From assembly GCF_001548095.1 (NCBI RefSeq), contig NZ_AP014816.1, forward strand, positions 1 to 60,790: DNA of 60,790 nucleotides. Reading direction: 5' to 3'. The position numbers and the translations under genes were made by a program. This DNA is from Geminocystis sp. NIES-3708 (lineage in GTDB: Bacteria; Cyanobacteriota; Cyanobacteriia; Cyanobacteriales; Cyanobacteriaceae). Under the pieces are notes generated by a model, which did not search any database, was not told the DNA's origin, and worked only from the letters and a program-made list of their open reading frames with translations. Of this stretch, positions 1-9,007 are shown in pieces; the first letter of the stretch is position 1, and each line of letters starts with the position of its first letter.

Positions 1-1
1 A

Positions 2-298
2 GATAGGGTTATCGTAGAAAAACCAAGTAATAGCAGTATCGAGAAATCGATCGTCACCGACATTAAACAAGGAAAACAACCAGCGAAGATTTACTCCATG
101 GAAATCTTTGCCAATAAAGGACAACTATTTGAAATTATTGGAATTTTACAAAATCTTTCCGATGAATCTAAAGACATGATTGTTAATCTAAAAATTACAG
201 CCACCACAAATACAGAATTTGACCTAAATAGGATAAGAAATGCTGTAGAAGAACCCTTAGATGAAATAGATATTAAAACATCAATTAATATCAATTGA
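2..298 (+). CDS. C-terminal part of a gene that starts outside the window
   Basis: An open frame runs from the left edge to TGA at 296-298 with no internal stop, giving the last 98 residues of a protein that begins to the left. The end of the protein alternates short hydrophobic strands with acidic residues (IVNLKITATTNTEFDLNRIR, then AVEEPLDEID). This looks like the C-terminal tail of large ATPases of phage-defence clusters such as DUF499 proteins, but the fragment is too short to name it, and that link is recalled rather than tested. An internal ATG at 98 is unlikely to be the real start because the frame is open upstream. Confidence 0.55.
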   Translation, partial: DRVIVEKPSNSSIEKSIVTDIKQGKQPAKIYSMEIFANKGQLFEIIGILQNLSDESKDMIVNLKITATTNTEFDLNRIRNAVEEPLDEIDIKTSININ

Positions 299-517
299 AG
301 AACCCTACATTAAGAAGGATAGGGATTCTAAAATACAGTTACCTGTACTTCCCTACTCTTAATATAAATCTTTTTTCTTGTGGAACTGAGGTGTTGTAAA
401 ACTTACGAGCATCAAAAAATATTTTGAAAAACAAGTTTACTACAAAATGGTGGGGAAAATAAAGAAAATTAAAATTTCCAAAATCTAATATTACTTTTTT
501 ACTCCTCAAAAAAAATA

Positions 518-543
518 GCAGCCTTCTGATCAAAGAAGGCTGC
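518..543. terminator. Hairpin, probable terminator of the partial gene
   Basis: GCAGCCTTCT at 518-527 is the exact reverse complement of AGAAGGCTGC at 534-543, with a 6-base loop. It is preceded by an A-run and followed by CTTATTT, so it could work as an intrinsic terminator in either direction, although the T-tract on the plus strand is weak. It lies about 220 bases after the stop of the partial gene. Confidence 0.5.
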
Positions 544-655
544 CTTATTTAAAATATTATTTAATATTTTATTCTCTTTAAATTTATCCTTTTTGAAACC
601 TTATTGTATCAATTGATTTTATTAGTTTTCAGAAGTTTTTTAGCCTTTTTTTTTT

Positions 656-912
656 GCGATGAATGGTGACGTTACATACGATATATTTCAAATAAGTCTG
701 AAAGTCTTGATTTAATTAAAGTTCTGGAGTTTACTTATTCTTATTAAGAATTATTCTTTGCGATGAATGGTGACGTTATATATAATATATTTCAAATAAG
801 TCTGAAAGTCTTGATTTAATTAAAGTTCTGGAGTTTACTTATTCTTATTGAGAATTATTCTTTGCGATGAATGGTGACGTTACATACGATATATTTCAAA
901 TAAGCCTGAAAA
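656..912. repeat. Tandem repeat, about 2.5 copies of a 104-bp unit
   Basis: GCGATGAATGGTGACGTTA begins at 656, 760 and 864, so the period is exactly 104 bases. The first two copies are complete and differ by a few bases; the third stops matching after TTTCAAATAAGCCTGAAA. Each unit carries the partly symmetrical word TTTCAAATAAG-NN-TGAAA. The rest of 299-1202 holds no convincing gene, only AT-rich sequence and the hairpin at 518-543. Confidence 0.9.
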
Positions 913-1202
913 GCATATTAATTAAAGGTTTAAGTAACTTTGATTTTGATTTTAGCTAAAAAACTGCCTAAAATTGATTTAATCCACGATCAAATGTTAC
1001 AAAATTTGTGAAACCTTTATATAAGAATAGTTTTGTCAATTTTTGAAAAATTTTGAAAAAAATCCAAAAATCACATTCAAGTATATTACTAGAAGATGAA
1101 GCGTAGTTAACCTCTTTAAAAACTTTGAATCTAATCGATTTATTGAACCTTGAAAAAAGTGCATTCAAGGGTTCTAAAGAGGAATCTCAGGGTAAAATTT
1201 CT

Positions 1203-2098
1203 GGCGTTGCTGATTTAAGGTATGATTTTCTAATAAAGAGATCACCAAGTGGCGCTGCGCAATCGCTATTAACAAAAGAAAGATAAAATGAAATGTCCAG
1301 AATGTGGTTCTAACCATATCCATAAAAATGGGATTAAAAAAGGTAAGCAAAATCATCTTTGTGTTGATTGTGGAAGACAATTTATTGATTACTCACAAAG
1401 AGGTTCAAAAGGTTACGATGATGCACTCAGACGTGAATGCTTAAAAATGTATGTTAATGGGTTGGGTTTTCGGGCAATTGAAAGAATAAAAGGTATTCAT
1501 CACACAACTATAATTAACTCGGTCAAAGCCGTGGGAGAACTTTTACCCGATAGTTATAATCCTGAAAGTACGCCACAAGTAGGAGAACTAGATGAGTTAC
1601 AAACATTTGTGGGTTCAAAAAAAACAAAATGTGGTTATGGACTGCGGTAGATCACTTTAAACCGGGTATTTTAGAATGGGTTATCGGAGATAGAAATGCA
1701 CAAACATTTCAACCATTATGGAAGTAAAACAATGGAATTGTTACTTTTATGTAACTGATGGTTGGAAGGTGTATCCTCATTTTATTTCTGATGGGGAGCA
1801 AATTATCTCTAAAACTTATATGACAAGAGTAGAAGGGGAAAATACCAGATTGAGACATTATCTTGCACGATTACATCGAAAAACTTTGTGTTACTCCAAA
1901 TCTGTTCCAATGTTAAAGTCTTCTATTTCATTATTGATTCATTATCTTCAATTTCGAGATGTCCCCCTTCCTTGGCGATTGCCCTTCCCCTGCACCCGCC
2001 GCAGCGCCACTTCGTGATGCCAATGGCACGTTATGGGTGCGCGTAGCGTGCCTTCGGCATCGCCTCTTTCATTAATCATACCTTAATTCAGCAACGCC
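1203..2098 (+). mobile_element. IS1-family insertion sequence, complete ends
   Basis: The left end, 1203-1227 (starts GGCGTTGCTGATTTAAGG), and the right end, 2074-2098 (ends TTCAGCAACGCC), are inverted repeats matching at 24 of 25 positions. AAATTTCT occurs directly outside both ends (1195-1202 and 2099-2106), an 8-bp target duplication of the size IS1 elements make. The 896-bp element carries a two-frame transposase. A related but different element sits at the right edge of the window. Intact ends and duplication suggest a fairly recent insertion, but the transposase is frameshifted. Confidence 0.9.
1288..2017 (+). pseudogene. IS1-family transposase, InsA/InsB type, frameshifted
   Basis: The first frame (1288-1650) begins with a zinc ribbon (CPECGSNHIHKNG, then CVDCGRQF) and a helix-turn-helix, as in InsA. 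The catalytic InsB part follows in the -1 frame. The switch can occur at the A-run near 1617-1625, which is normal for IS1: reading -1 there gives WLWTAVDHFKPG. A second break is not normal. Near 1721 the InsB frame meets a TAA because about four bases (GAGC) are missing compared with the element at 59.9-60.8 kb, and the frame resumes as KQWNCYFYVTDGWKVY. This copy is therefore probably inactive on its own but might be moved in trans. Confidence 0.8.
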
Positions 2099-2350
2099 AA
2101 ATTTCTAAGTATTAAGCACACAGAAATCAACTATTGAGTTGAGTGTTTTTCATGTAGGGTAACGTGCTGTCGATGAACCAAGAATCCCATGGTAATTAGG
2201 TATGCAAAATTAATGATGTATTTACTATTAATACTCAATGATATGTCATCGATATTTACTAAAAATTCTAACTTATTTTAATTAGTTTTAAAATTTATCC
2301 ATAATTCTGCTAATGTACTTAAAATAGATTTTTATTTTGCAAGAAGTCTA
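2099..2350. other. Intergenic, nothing recognised
   Basis: AT-rich sequence between the IS1 right end and the stop of the minus-strand gene. It has a weak inverted repeat TCAAC...GTTGA near 2128 but no gene or clear terminator. Confidence 0.4.
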
Positions 2351-3382
2351 TTAAAAACCATGATCATCGGGAAGAGATAATTTTTTAAGTTCTTTAGGAG
2401 CAATTTCTTCTATTTTGGAAATAGATTTGTTTCTTAGTCTGGAACATCTATTAGGATTTAATTTGAACTCAAAAATATTATCTGTTTTTTTCCATGATTT
2501 AATGAATTCAAGATTGTGAGCTATTTTTACAGCTTCCTCAATCATCAAGTTTACTTTTGTTTTTTTTCTGTCTTTTATATAGCTATCTAATCTTAGTTTA
2601 TAGCCTAAATTTTCTGCTGAAATTTTTATATGTACCATGTTTAAAGTTAGAAGCCAATCAATGAATAAAATATTGCTTTTTCTTTTAGATGCTCCTTGTT
2701 TTACTGATTCAATTTCCTCGAACAGAAAATAGGGTTTTAGAGTGTAAAAACTTTTTATTTGTTCTAAAAATAATGGTCCGATTGTAATTCTTAAAAATCT
2801 TGCTCTCTTGTCTTTTTCTACTTCTGTTATAGGTTGACTCTGTTCTTCTAGTATAGTCATTTGAGCTATGTTCAGTAATCGAATATCGCAACAGACACCA
2901 ATTGTCTTAATTTCTTTTGTACCTTTGACTTCAACTTTTTTGGTGTATGCTATTCTATAGGTTTTTTCCAGTTCGTACAGACTTTGTAAAGCCTCTTTTC
3001 TTCTTTTACCACCTTTGATTTGTTCTTGTGTTAATCCATAAATTTTTAGATAGTCATAAAATGAGACATCTATACTGGGACATTGATATTGACCATGCAA
3101 TCTGGGACTATGTATATCGATAAAAATATTATTCCCTTTATAATCTGTTTCTTCTAGGAGAATTTGAACTACAGTGAGGGCTTTTTTTTCAGAGAGCTTT
3201 AAATTTAAACCATATTCACTTAAAGGATTGGTTTCATTTTTTGTTAAATAATAGCTATAATCTTTAGTTCCAAAAAATTGTTGTTCTAGGTATATCGGAG
3301 ATCTGAAATATTTATTTTGTTTTTGTTCTAGTCGAAAATCTGGTACAATTCCAGTTAAATAATTTCTATTTTTATTATTCAT
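2351..3382 (-). CDS. Hypothetical protein, candidate plasmid replication initiator
   Basis: A 343-residue soluble protein rich in Lys and Glu, with no signal peptide or membrane segment. I do not recognise it with confidence. The pattern of a mixed N-terminal domain (FYDYLKIYGLTQEQIKGGKR near residues 105-125) and a C-terminal helical domain (IDWLLTLNMVHIKISAEN near 245-262) resembles the paired winged helices of plasmid Rep proteins. It also lies on the same strand, downstream of a primase-helicase, and is followed by AT-rich non-coding DNA. An initiator role is therefore an inference from layout and general build, not from a defining motif. The start is the ATG at 3380-3382. Confidence 0.4.
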   Translation of the reverse strand: MNNKNRNYLTGIVPDFRLEQKQNKYFRSPIYLEQQFFGTKDYSYYLTKNETNPLSEYGLNLKLSEKKALTVVQILLEETDYKGNNIFIDIHSPRLHGQYQCPSIDVSFYDYLKIYGLTQEQIKGGKRRKEALQSLYELEKTYRIAYTKKVEVKGTKEIKTIGVCCDIRLLNIAQMTILEEQSQPITEVEKDKRARFLRITIGPLFLEQIKSFYTLKPYFLFEEIESVKQGASKRKSNILFIDWLLTLNMVHIKISAENLGYKLRLDSYIKDRKKTKVNLMIEEAVKIAHNLEFIKSWKKTDNIFEFKLNPNRCSRLRNKSISKIEEIAPKELKKLSLPDDHGF

Positions 3383-4143
3383 TTTTATTATTGTAGGTTA
3401 CCAGTTATTTTTAAAAAACTTGTAGCTTATTTTTATTTTATATTAATTTTTGCGTCCTAATTATAACACTATTGATTTTGATCAAATAAACGTAAAAAAC
3501 TATTTAAAATATCTCAATATATTAACTTTTTTATACCTAATTCAATTAGTTTTTAAACTGTCAGATGTCTAATTGACAAAGATTATAGTTCTAACCTGAA
3601 ATGTATTTACATTGTAAATGAGATACAGAGGGGGCAGATTGATTGATTAGTAAGAAAATTATATGTAACTTAAATGCGTCTTAGCTTATCTACTGTAGTG
3701 ATATTTTTTCTATTTCGTATTATTTTAAAGTAACCATATTGATTGCCTAGTCTTAAACTCAGATCTTGCACCTCGTTAAAAATTAACTGGTGAAGTTAGG
3801 ACAAAGGGCAAAGGAATTAAAATTAACTCAAACTATACTAAAATTGACTTTTTGACTTTTGCTTATTAAGTATTATTGATCTGATGCAAGATCTCAGTTA
3901 AAGAATAATCAATATCTGCTCTTTTTTATATTCCACATTCCTAAATTATTTGTGTAGAAAACTATTTTTTGACTTGTTATATTAAACAAATTTAAGCAGA
4001 CCTTTATTAATTCAAAATTGTTTCATTATTATTTGAAATTGTTGATAATTATCTACTATATTTTAATAGTTTCATTAATTGATAAATCTATTTTTTGAGG
4101 TGTTTTTAATATCGATACTGATCAGGTTATTAATATTACTTAT
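3383..4143. other. Long AT-rich intergenic region, possible origin
   Basis: About 760 bases with no plausible gene, lying upstream of the candidate initiator and downstream of the replication block. It holds a short palindrome ATTTACATTGTAAAT near 3605 and a candidate miniature element at 3757-3898. AT-rich, gene-free DNA beside a Rep-like gene is where an origin would be expected, but I see no clear iterons here; the best iteron-like array is at 12.4-12.8 kb. Confidence 0.3.
3757..3898. repeat. Candidate miniature inverted-repeat element
   Basis: ACTCAGATCTTGCACCTC at 3757 and its near reverse complement ending TGATGCAAGATCTCAGT at about 3898 enclose about 140 bases of non-coding DNA. The ends match at about 15 of 18 positions. 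Terminal repeats with AGATCTTGCA cores are typical of some insertion sequences, so this may be a non-autonomous derivative. I could not define a clean target duplication. Confidence 0.4.
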
Positions 4144-4731
4144 TTATTCAATTTCTGGAGGGATTTGTTCCATCCAATCAGATCCATAAAAAGGTTCTAA
4201 TCTTTGGTAACAAGAGAATAAATAATCATAATTCATTCTCAGTTCATCTAACAAATATTTTTTAGATGTAGGTAAAAATTTCTCCCAATCCTGCCAAAAT
4301 GTTCGGGGTAAATTTAAGCCATAAAGATATTGATTTACTATTTTGCGGATGGCAAGATATTTCATGATACACTTTTCTACTTCTGTTTGGTTACGACTTA
4401 TAGTAGCTTCTAAAAGTAATGATTTTCCCATATAGATAAGGCACTTTAATTCTAAAAAAGCTGCATAGGTGCATTCATAAATTCTACGTTCATGAATAGA
4501 AATATTTTCTCGACAATGTTCAAATATATTTTGAATTTCAAAAGACGTAAAAATACCTTCATCTTCTATTTCAGATTGCAAATCTGAACCTACGACTAAA
4601 CGGGCGGCTAATTGACCTTTAGGACTCTTACTCGAAAGAATTTTATGATATTCTTTATAGTCGGGATAAGTTCCTGAATTTTGAGGATTTTTAGGGTTTT
4701 TAGCCGATTTTCCGTTTATTGTGTTGACCAT
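4144..4731 (-). CDS. Hypothetical protein of about 195 residues
   Basis: A soluble, mostly helical protein with no recognised motif. An in-frame ATG at 4756-4758 adds nine residues, but the ATG at 4729-4731 (MVNTINGKSAKNPKN) gives a more normal N-terminus. The middle part (IHERRIYECTYAAFLELKCL) suggests packed amphipathic helices. It lies downstream of the primase-helicase on the same strand with a 130-base gap, so it may be co-transcribed and plasmid-related. No function is assigned. Confidence 0.55.
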   Translation of the reverse strand: MVNTINGKSAKNPKNPQNSGTYPDYKEYHKILSSKSPKGQLAARLVVGSDLQSEIEDEGIFTSFEIQNIFEHCRENISIHERRIYECTYAAFLELKCLIYMGKSLLLEATISRNQTEVEKCIMKYLAIRKIVNQYLYGLNLPRTFWQDWEKFLPTSKKYLLDELRMNYDYLFSCYQRLEPFYGSDWMEQIPPEIE

Positions 4732-4888
4732 TATACTTTTTTTCAGATTTTTAATCAATCTACCTATGTTCAGTTTATCTTGATTATTCTACAATGTGTT
4801 TTCTGCTAACTTGAAATAATTTTAAGTGTCCAAGAGTGGTTGTTGGACTAAAAAGTCTAATAGTCAATTAATTCAGTTTTTAAATCTT

Positions 4889-7273
4889 CTAAAATCCAAA
4901 ATTATTATCAGGTATTGATGTAGAGGAAGAATCGGATATTTTTAGAGTTTCAGGACTGAATAATAGCTTACTATAAGAACCAGTTACACCATTACGATTT
5001 TTCAGAATATTTACCTCTAATGTTCCAGCATCAATAGAATCAGGATTGTAAAATTCATCCCTGTATAATCCTAAAACTAAATTAGCATCCTGTTCCAAAT
5101 CCCCAGACTGCCTTAATTGTCCTAATGATGGTCTTTTATCCTTTTGCCCTTCAATAGCTCTATTTAGCTGACAACCCAAGATAATGGGAATATCTAAACT
5201 CACAGCACAGTCTAAAATTGATTGGGAGACATTTTTGATATTTAACCAATCTTGAGACGAGCGATCGCCCGAAGGAATTTTCTGGACATAATCGATAAAT
5301 ACTCCTCCGATATGACGAGATTCTGATAGTAAATTAATCGTAGTAACCAAATCTTTATCATTTAATCGGTTATCCAATAGCCATAATCTTCCCTCTCTTA
5401 CTAACTCTGAATAGGTTTGAAAACCCCGCTCAATTTGCTCATCGAATTGTTTTTGCTCTCGCAGAACTTTAAAATAGCGGATATAAGCATTATGGTTAAA
5501 ATCAGGACTAATAACCTTGCCTGAGAGATTTTGAATTAACTTTACCCCCAATCGAGCCTTGCTTTCCTCATAACTAAAAAAGTAAAATGACTGCTCAGGA
5601 TAAAGATTAATTTGGTTAAGGAAAAGATTTAACATCAAAGTAGTTTTACCCATTGAAGGTCTAGCGGCGACTAAAGTAATTGCACCTTTAGGAATTAAAC
5701 AAAGTTGATCTAACTTTTCATAACCAGTACTTAAACCTTCCCCAGTTAAAGCTATATCCTGCAATAAATCATCTGGAAGATAAGGTGAAGGTAACTGAAT
5801 ACTTCTGGCAGTTTTTAACTCCTTTAAACCCTTTTCAATGGCTAACTCACTGTCAGTAAAACTCTCCTGTTGCAGATTTTTATTTAATTCTCGGCACAAA
5901 GAAGTAATAACATTTTTGGCTTTTCCCTTGCTAGTTTTTTCTAACTTTTCCCACCGTCGAAGAGCTAAATCTTCCTCTGTTATTCCTTGATAACTCAAAT
6001 ATTTGAGAAATTTAGAAGTAAAAATTTTTCTTTCGATAGGATCTGATATAGTACTTTCAATCTCAAGACATTGATTAATATAACCATCATTACCCAGTGG
6101 GTTGCCTATAGGAAATTGATGATATAAATATTCTGCTACCCATTCTCCCCAAGACTGACAAGCCAACTCTAAAAATAGACTAAAATTATCAACCCCTTCC
6201 CGAATGACAAACTCATCTGGATCTTTGATTTGCCCTGCATCACGCCAAGAGAGTGCATATACCCTCAGTTTACTCAATTTAAGGGCTTCGATCGCTCTCA
6301 TAGTTGCTTTTTCACCAGCATTATCGTTATCCAATGCCAAGAGAATTTCCTTGACTCCTGAATCCTCAATTACTTTAATCTGTTTATTACTTAAACTTGT
6401 GCCACCTAAAGCTAAAATCCAATAATTTTTTAAGCCTAAACTATTAAGTAAAAGAGCATCAAAATAGCCTTCAACAACTAATACTCTTTTTGGTTGATAA
6501 GGGCGAAATTGAAAACCTACTAATCCATCTTTATTAAGTCCTGAAGTATTCAAATATTTTGGCTTATCTTCATCATTAGTAACTTCTGAACTTTTGAAAG
6601 ATTTTGATTTATCTTCATCATTATCAATTTCTGAATTATTTTTACCTTCATTTTTAATTGTCCGAAAACTAAAGCCACAAATATTGCCAGATTGATCAGG
6701 ATATGGGATCGAAATTCTTCCTTCAAACTTATTATTTAATAGTCCACTATTCTTAATTTCAGCTTCTATAAATCCTTCATTTTCTAAATATTTTTTAACT
6801 TCCTGAGAAGACGGATAAACACCTAATCCCATTAATTTAATTTCTTTACCATATTTGCGAGTTTCTCTTAAATATTTATCTTGCTCTGAATTAGGAAGTA
6901 GAGAATTAATAAAAAACTTTTGAGCGGTTTCAAATAAACTTAATTGTCTTTTTTTTGCTTGATATTGTTCTTGATAGTTACTATTAAAATTAATTTCAAC
7001 TCCCGCCTCGTTCGCTAATTCAGATAACCCCTCTAAAAAGTCTTTATTTTCCTTTAATTGAAGATACCGTAAATAGTCACCAGACTCAAGACAAGACCAA
7101 CATTTCCATACAGGTTTAGTAGTAGAAATAGAAAAGCGATCTTTTCCACAAAAAGGACAATTAGTAGTAAATTCTTTGCCTTCTTGTTTAAAATTACCAA
7201 GATTAGAAAAGAGTTTTTCCCAATAATGTTTACTTAACAGAATATTATAAATATCTTGAATATTTGTTTCCAT
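4889..7273 (-). CDS. Bifunctional primase-helicase (DnaG-DnaB / Twinkle-like)
   Basis: A 794-residue replication protein with a full domain set. Residues about 37-62 form a CHC2-type zinc site (CPFCGKDRF, then CWSC). A TOPRIM fold follows near 265-330 (VLVVEGYFDALLL, LALDNDNAGEKA). The C-terminal half is a RecA/DnaB-like hexameric helicase with Walker A ARPSMGKTT, Walker B GGVFIDYVQKI and the late motifs RQSGDLEQDANLVLGLYRDE and ILKNRNG. It probably primes and unwinds DNA for replication of this replicon. The linker near residues 205-250 contains a roughly repeated Asp/Lys/Ser-rich stretch (NDEDKSK, NDEDKPK). All catalytic motifs look intact. It is encoded with the candidate initiator on the minus strand. 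Confidence 0.9.
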   Translation of the reverse strand: METNIQDIYNILLSKHYWEKLFSNLGNFKQEGKEFTTNCPFCGKDRFSISTTKPVWKCWSCLESGDYLRYLQLKENKDFLEGLSELANEAGVEINFNSNYQEQYQAKKRQLSLFETAQKFFINSLLPNSEQDKYLRETRKYGKEIKLMGLGVYPSSQEVKKYLENEGFIEAEIKNSGLLNNKFEGRISIPYPDQSGNICGFSFRTIKNEGKNNSEIDNDEDKSKSFKSSEVTNDEDKPKYLNTSGLNKDGLVGFQFRPYQPKRVLVVEGYFDALLLNSLGLKNYWILALGGTSLSNKQIKVIEDSGVKEILLALDNDNAGEKATMRAIEALKLSKLRVYALSWRDAGQIKDPDEFVIREGVDNFSLFLELACQSWGEWVAEYLYHQFPIGNPLGNDGYINQCLEIESTISDPIERKIFTSKFLKYLSYQGITEEDLALRRWEKLEKTSKGKAKNVITSLCRELNKNLQQESFTDSELAIEKGLKELKTARSIQLPSPYLPDDLLQDIALTGEGLSTGYEKLDQLCLIPKGAITLVAARPSMGKTTLMLNLFLNQINLYPEQSFYFFSYEESKARLGVKLIQNLSGKVISPDFNHNAYIRYFKVLREQKQFDEQIERGFQTYSELVREGRLWLLDNRLNDKDLVTTINLLSESRHIGGVFIDYVQKIPSGDRSSQDWLNIKNVSQSILDCAVSLDIPIILGCQLNRAIEGQKDKRPSLGQLRQSGDLEQDANLVLGLYRDEFYNPDSIDAGTLEVNILKNRNGVTGSYSKLLFSPETLKISDSSSTSIPDNNFGF

Positions 7274-7489
7274 AAATATGATTTTAACCAGAAGACAAAT
7301 TGAAATATAGCAATCTTAAATCATTTGTGAAAATTATTACTACTTAACCCCCATTTTTTGGGAATTAATGTTTTTTTTAAAACTTATATAGGAATGCTAT
7401 AAAATATTGTTAATATCATTACTAATAATTAAAATTGAACAAATCGAAGAACAATTAAAATTAAGACGAGAATTTATTGATTGATAAAC

Positions 7490-8500
7490 TCAAAGTAAAG
7501 AAGCTAAAATTTCTGATGCGGATTTCTGTAATGTTTTTCTATTATCATCATAAACAGTTAAGATATTAATGTCATGGTGACGAGATAATTGTTGAGCTAC
7601 TCTAACATTCCCTCCCGTAGCATCTAAAATTGCTGTAATAGAACTGTGACGAATACGATGAGGGGATAAAATCTTACTTAAATTTACTAGATCTCCATAT
7701 CCTCGCACGATCGTATAAATAGATTTTCCTGTTAACCGTTGTCCATGGGTATGATTATCTAAAGCAATAAATAAAGGTGAATCTTCCCGAAAAGCTGTTC
7801 TAGCATCTAACCATACTAAAATCGCAATGACCGTTTTTTTCGTTAAATAGATAATTTCTGATTCTAATTGTCCTTTTCCTGTGATTCTTAAAGTTCCTTC
7901 TTCGGCATTAAAATCAGTTATATTAAGATTACATAACTCTCCTCGTCTAAGAGCATTATCCCAAAGTAATCGTAGAATAGCATAATCTCTTTTTCCCTTC
8001 AGGGTAGATGTATCAATATTTTCAATCACTTGAGCAAAAGTATCGGGCTTAACTCCTTTGGTATCTCTGTAATTTTTGGCAGGTAAAGTCTTAATCTTAT
8101 CTAAGAGAAAATTACAACTCCCATGATTAAAAGCATATCGAACTAGAGATTTGATCGATGCAACTCTAGCATTAATAGTACTAGGACTCAACCCATTTTT
8201 TAAGAGAATTGATTGATACTTTTCTGCATAAGAAAGTGCACTAACTTCACTTAAACTAAAAAACTGTTCAATAATCTCTATTACTTCTGAATCATCTAAC
8301 TTAATAACAGCTCCTCGTTTAATTTTTCCAGTAGTAATATAATGACAAAAGTATCCAAAAGCATAACGATAAGTTTTTCTTGTTGTCTCAGAATTTAAAG
8401 TCATCAACATACTATTAACAATGTTGTTTACATCTAAAGTTGGTAAAGGAATAAGACGATGTTTAGGGAAAAAGGTTAATTGAGTCATTTTATTACCCAA
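7490..8500 (-). CDS. Tyrosine recombinase (phage integrase/Xer family)
   Basis: A 336-residue recombinase of typical length. The N-terminal part (residues 25-145) fits a SAM-like core-binding domain. The catalytic domain shows Arg in DNALRRGELCNL, the box SPHRIRHSSITAIL (His-x-x-Arg), the second His in SRHHD and the nucleophile Tyr in TVYDDNR. Such enzymes resolve plasmid multimers or integrate elements by site-specific exchange. It lies 216 bases upstream of the primase-helicase on the same strand. The intervening 7274-7489 is AT-rich without a gene. The start could also be the ATG four codons in. Confidence 0.88.
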   Translation of the reverse strand: MGNKMTQLTFFPKHRLIPLPTLDVNNIVNSMLMTLNSETTRKTYRYAFGYFCHYITTGKIKRGAVIKLDDSEVIEIIEQFFSLSEVSALSYAEKYQSILLKNGLSPSTINARVASIKSLVRYAFNHGSCNFLLDKIKTLPAKNYRDTKGVKPDTFAQVIENIDTSTLKGKRDYAILRLLWDNALRRGELCNLNITDFNAEEGTLRITGKGQLESEIIYLTKKTVIAILVWLDARTAFREDSPLFIALDNHTHGQRLTGKSIYTIVRGYGDLVNLSKILSPHRIRHSSITAILDATGGNVRVAQQLSRHHDINILTVYDDNRKTLQKSASEILASLL

Positions 8501-8907
8501 AAAAAGTATTTTTCCTTTTACTATACAATCATTTGTATCTTAATGATCACGTTTTATTACTCTGCATTTTTTCACTTGTATTTATTTCAAGTTTGATTTT
8601 CTATTTCCGCCATGCTCAAGCTCCTTGTTAAAAAAAATCTTATTTTTTCATTAGATTTCGACCATAAGTCTTATTGTACGAACAAAAATAACGATAAACG
8701 ATATAAATTTAACGATTTCGATACTGAAATTGATTGAATTTTTTAATTTAATCGATGTTTATTATAATTATTGTAAATTTGGCTAACTTGATTTATTTCC
8801 AGTTATTAATTTATGAATAGTTTATAGGTTTTATTAATTAAAGTTTACTAATTTTTTTAAATTTATTAATAGTTAAAAAAAAATTATTATTTTTATTTTC
8901 ACAAAAA

Positions 8908-8965
8908 AAATGTGCAGGATTTATTCAATTAAACCTTGCACATTTTTTAATTAATTGTTTATAAT
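8908..8965 (+). promoter_or_regulatory. Promoter of the serine recombinase with an overlapping inverted repeat
   Basis: TTGCAC at 8936-8941 and TATAAT at 8960-8965 are separated by 18 bases and lie about 40 bases upstream of the ATG at 9008, a good sigma-70-type promoter. An inverted repeat (AAATGTGCAGG near 8908 and CCTTGCACATTT near 8934) covers the -35 box, so it may be an operator. The rest of 8501-9007 is AT-rich and holds no gene. Confidence 0.6.
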
Positions 8966-9007
8966 AAAACTAATTAATTAAGTTTAAAAAGCAACACATA
9001 ATTTAAT

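Noticed and set aside
98-298. A complete 66-residue gene starting at ATG 98
   Set aside because: The frame is open to the left edge, so this is the end of a longer gene.
656-912. Regular repeats as a CRISPR array
   Set aside because: The unit is 104 bases and almost wholly repeated; there are no variable spacers and no cas genes.
8601-8613. TTCTATTTCCGCC as another Tn3-type end
   Set aside because: Only the outer 13 or so bases match the miniature-element end; the following bases diverge and no partner was found.
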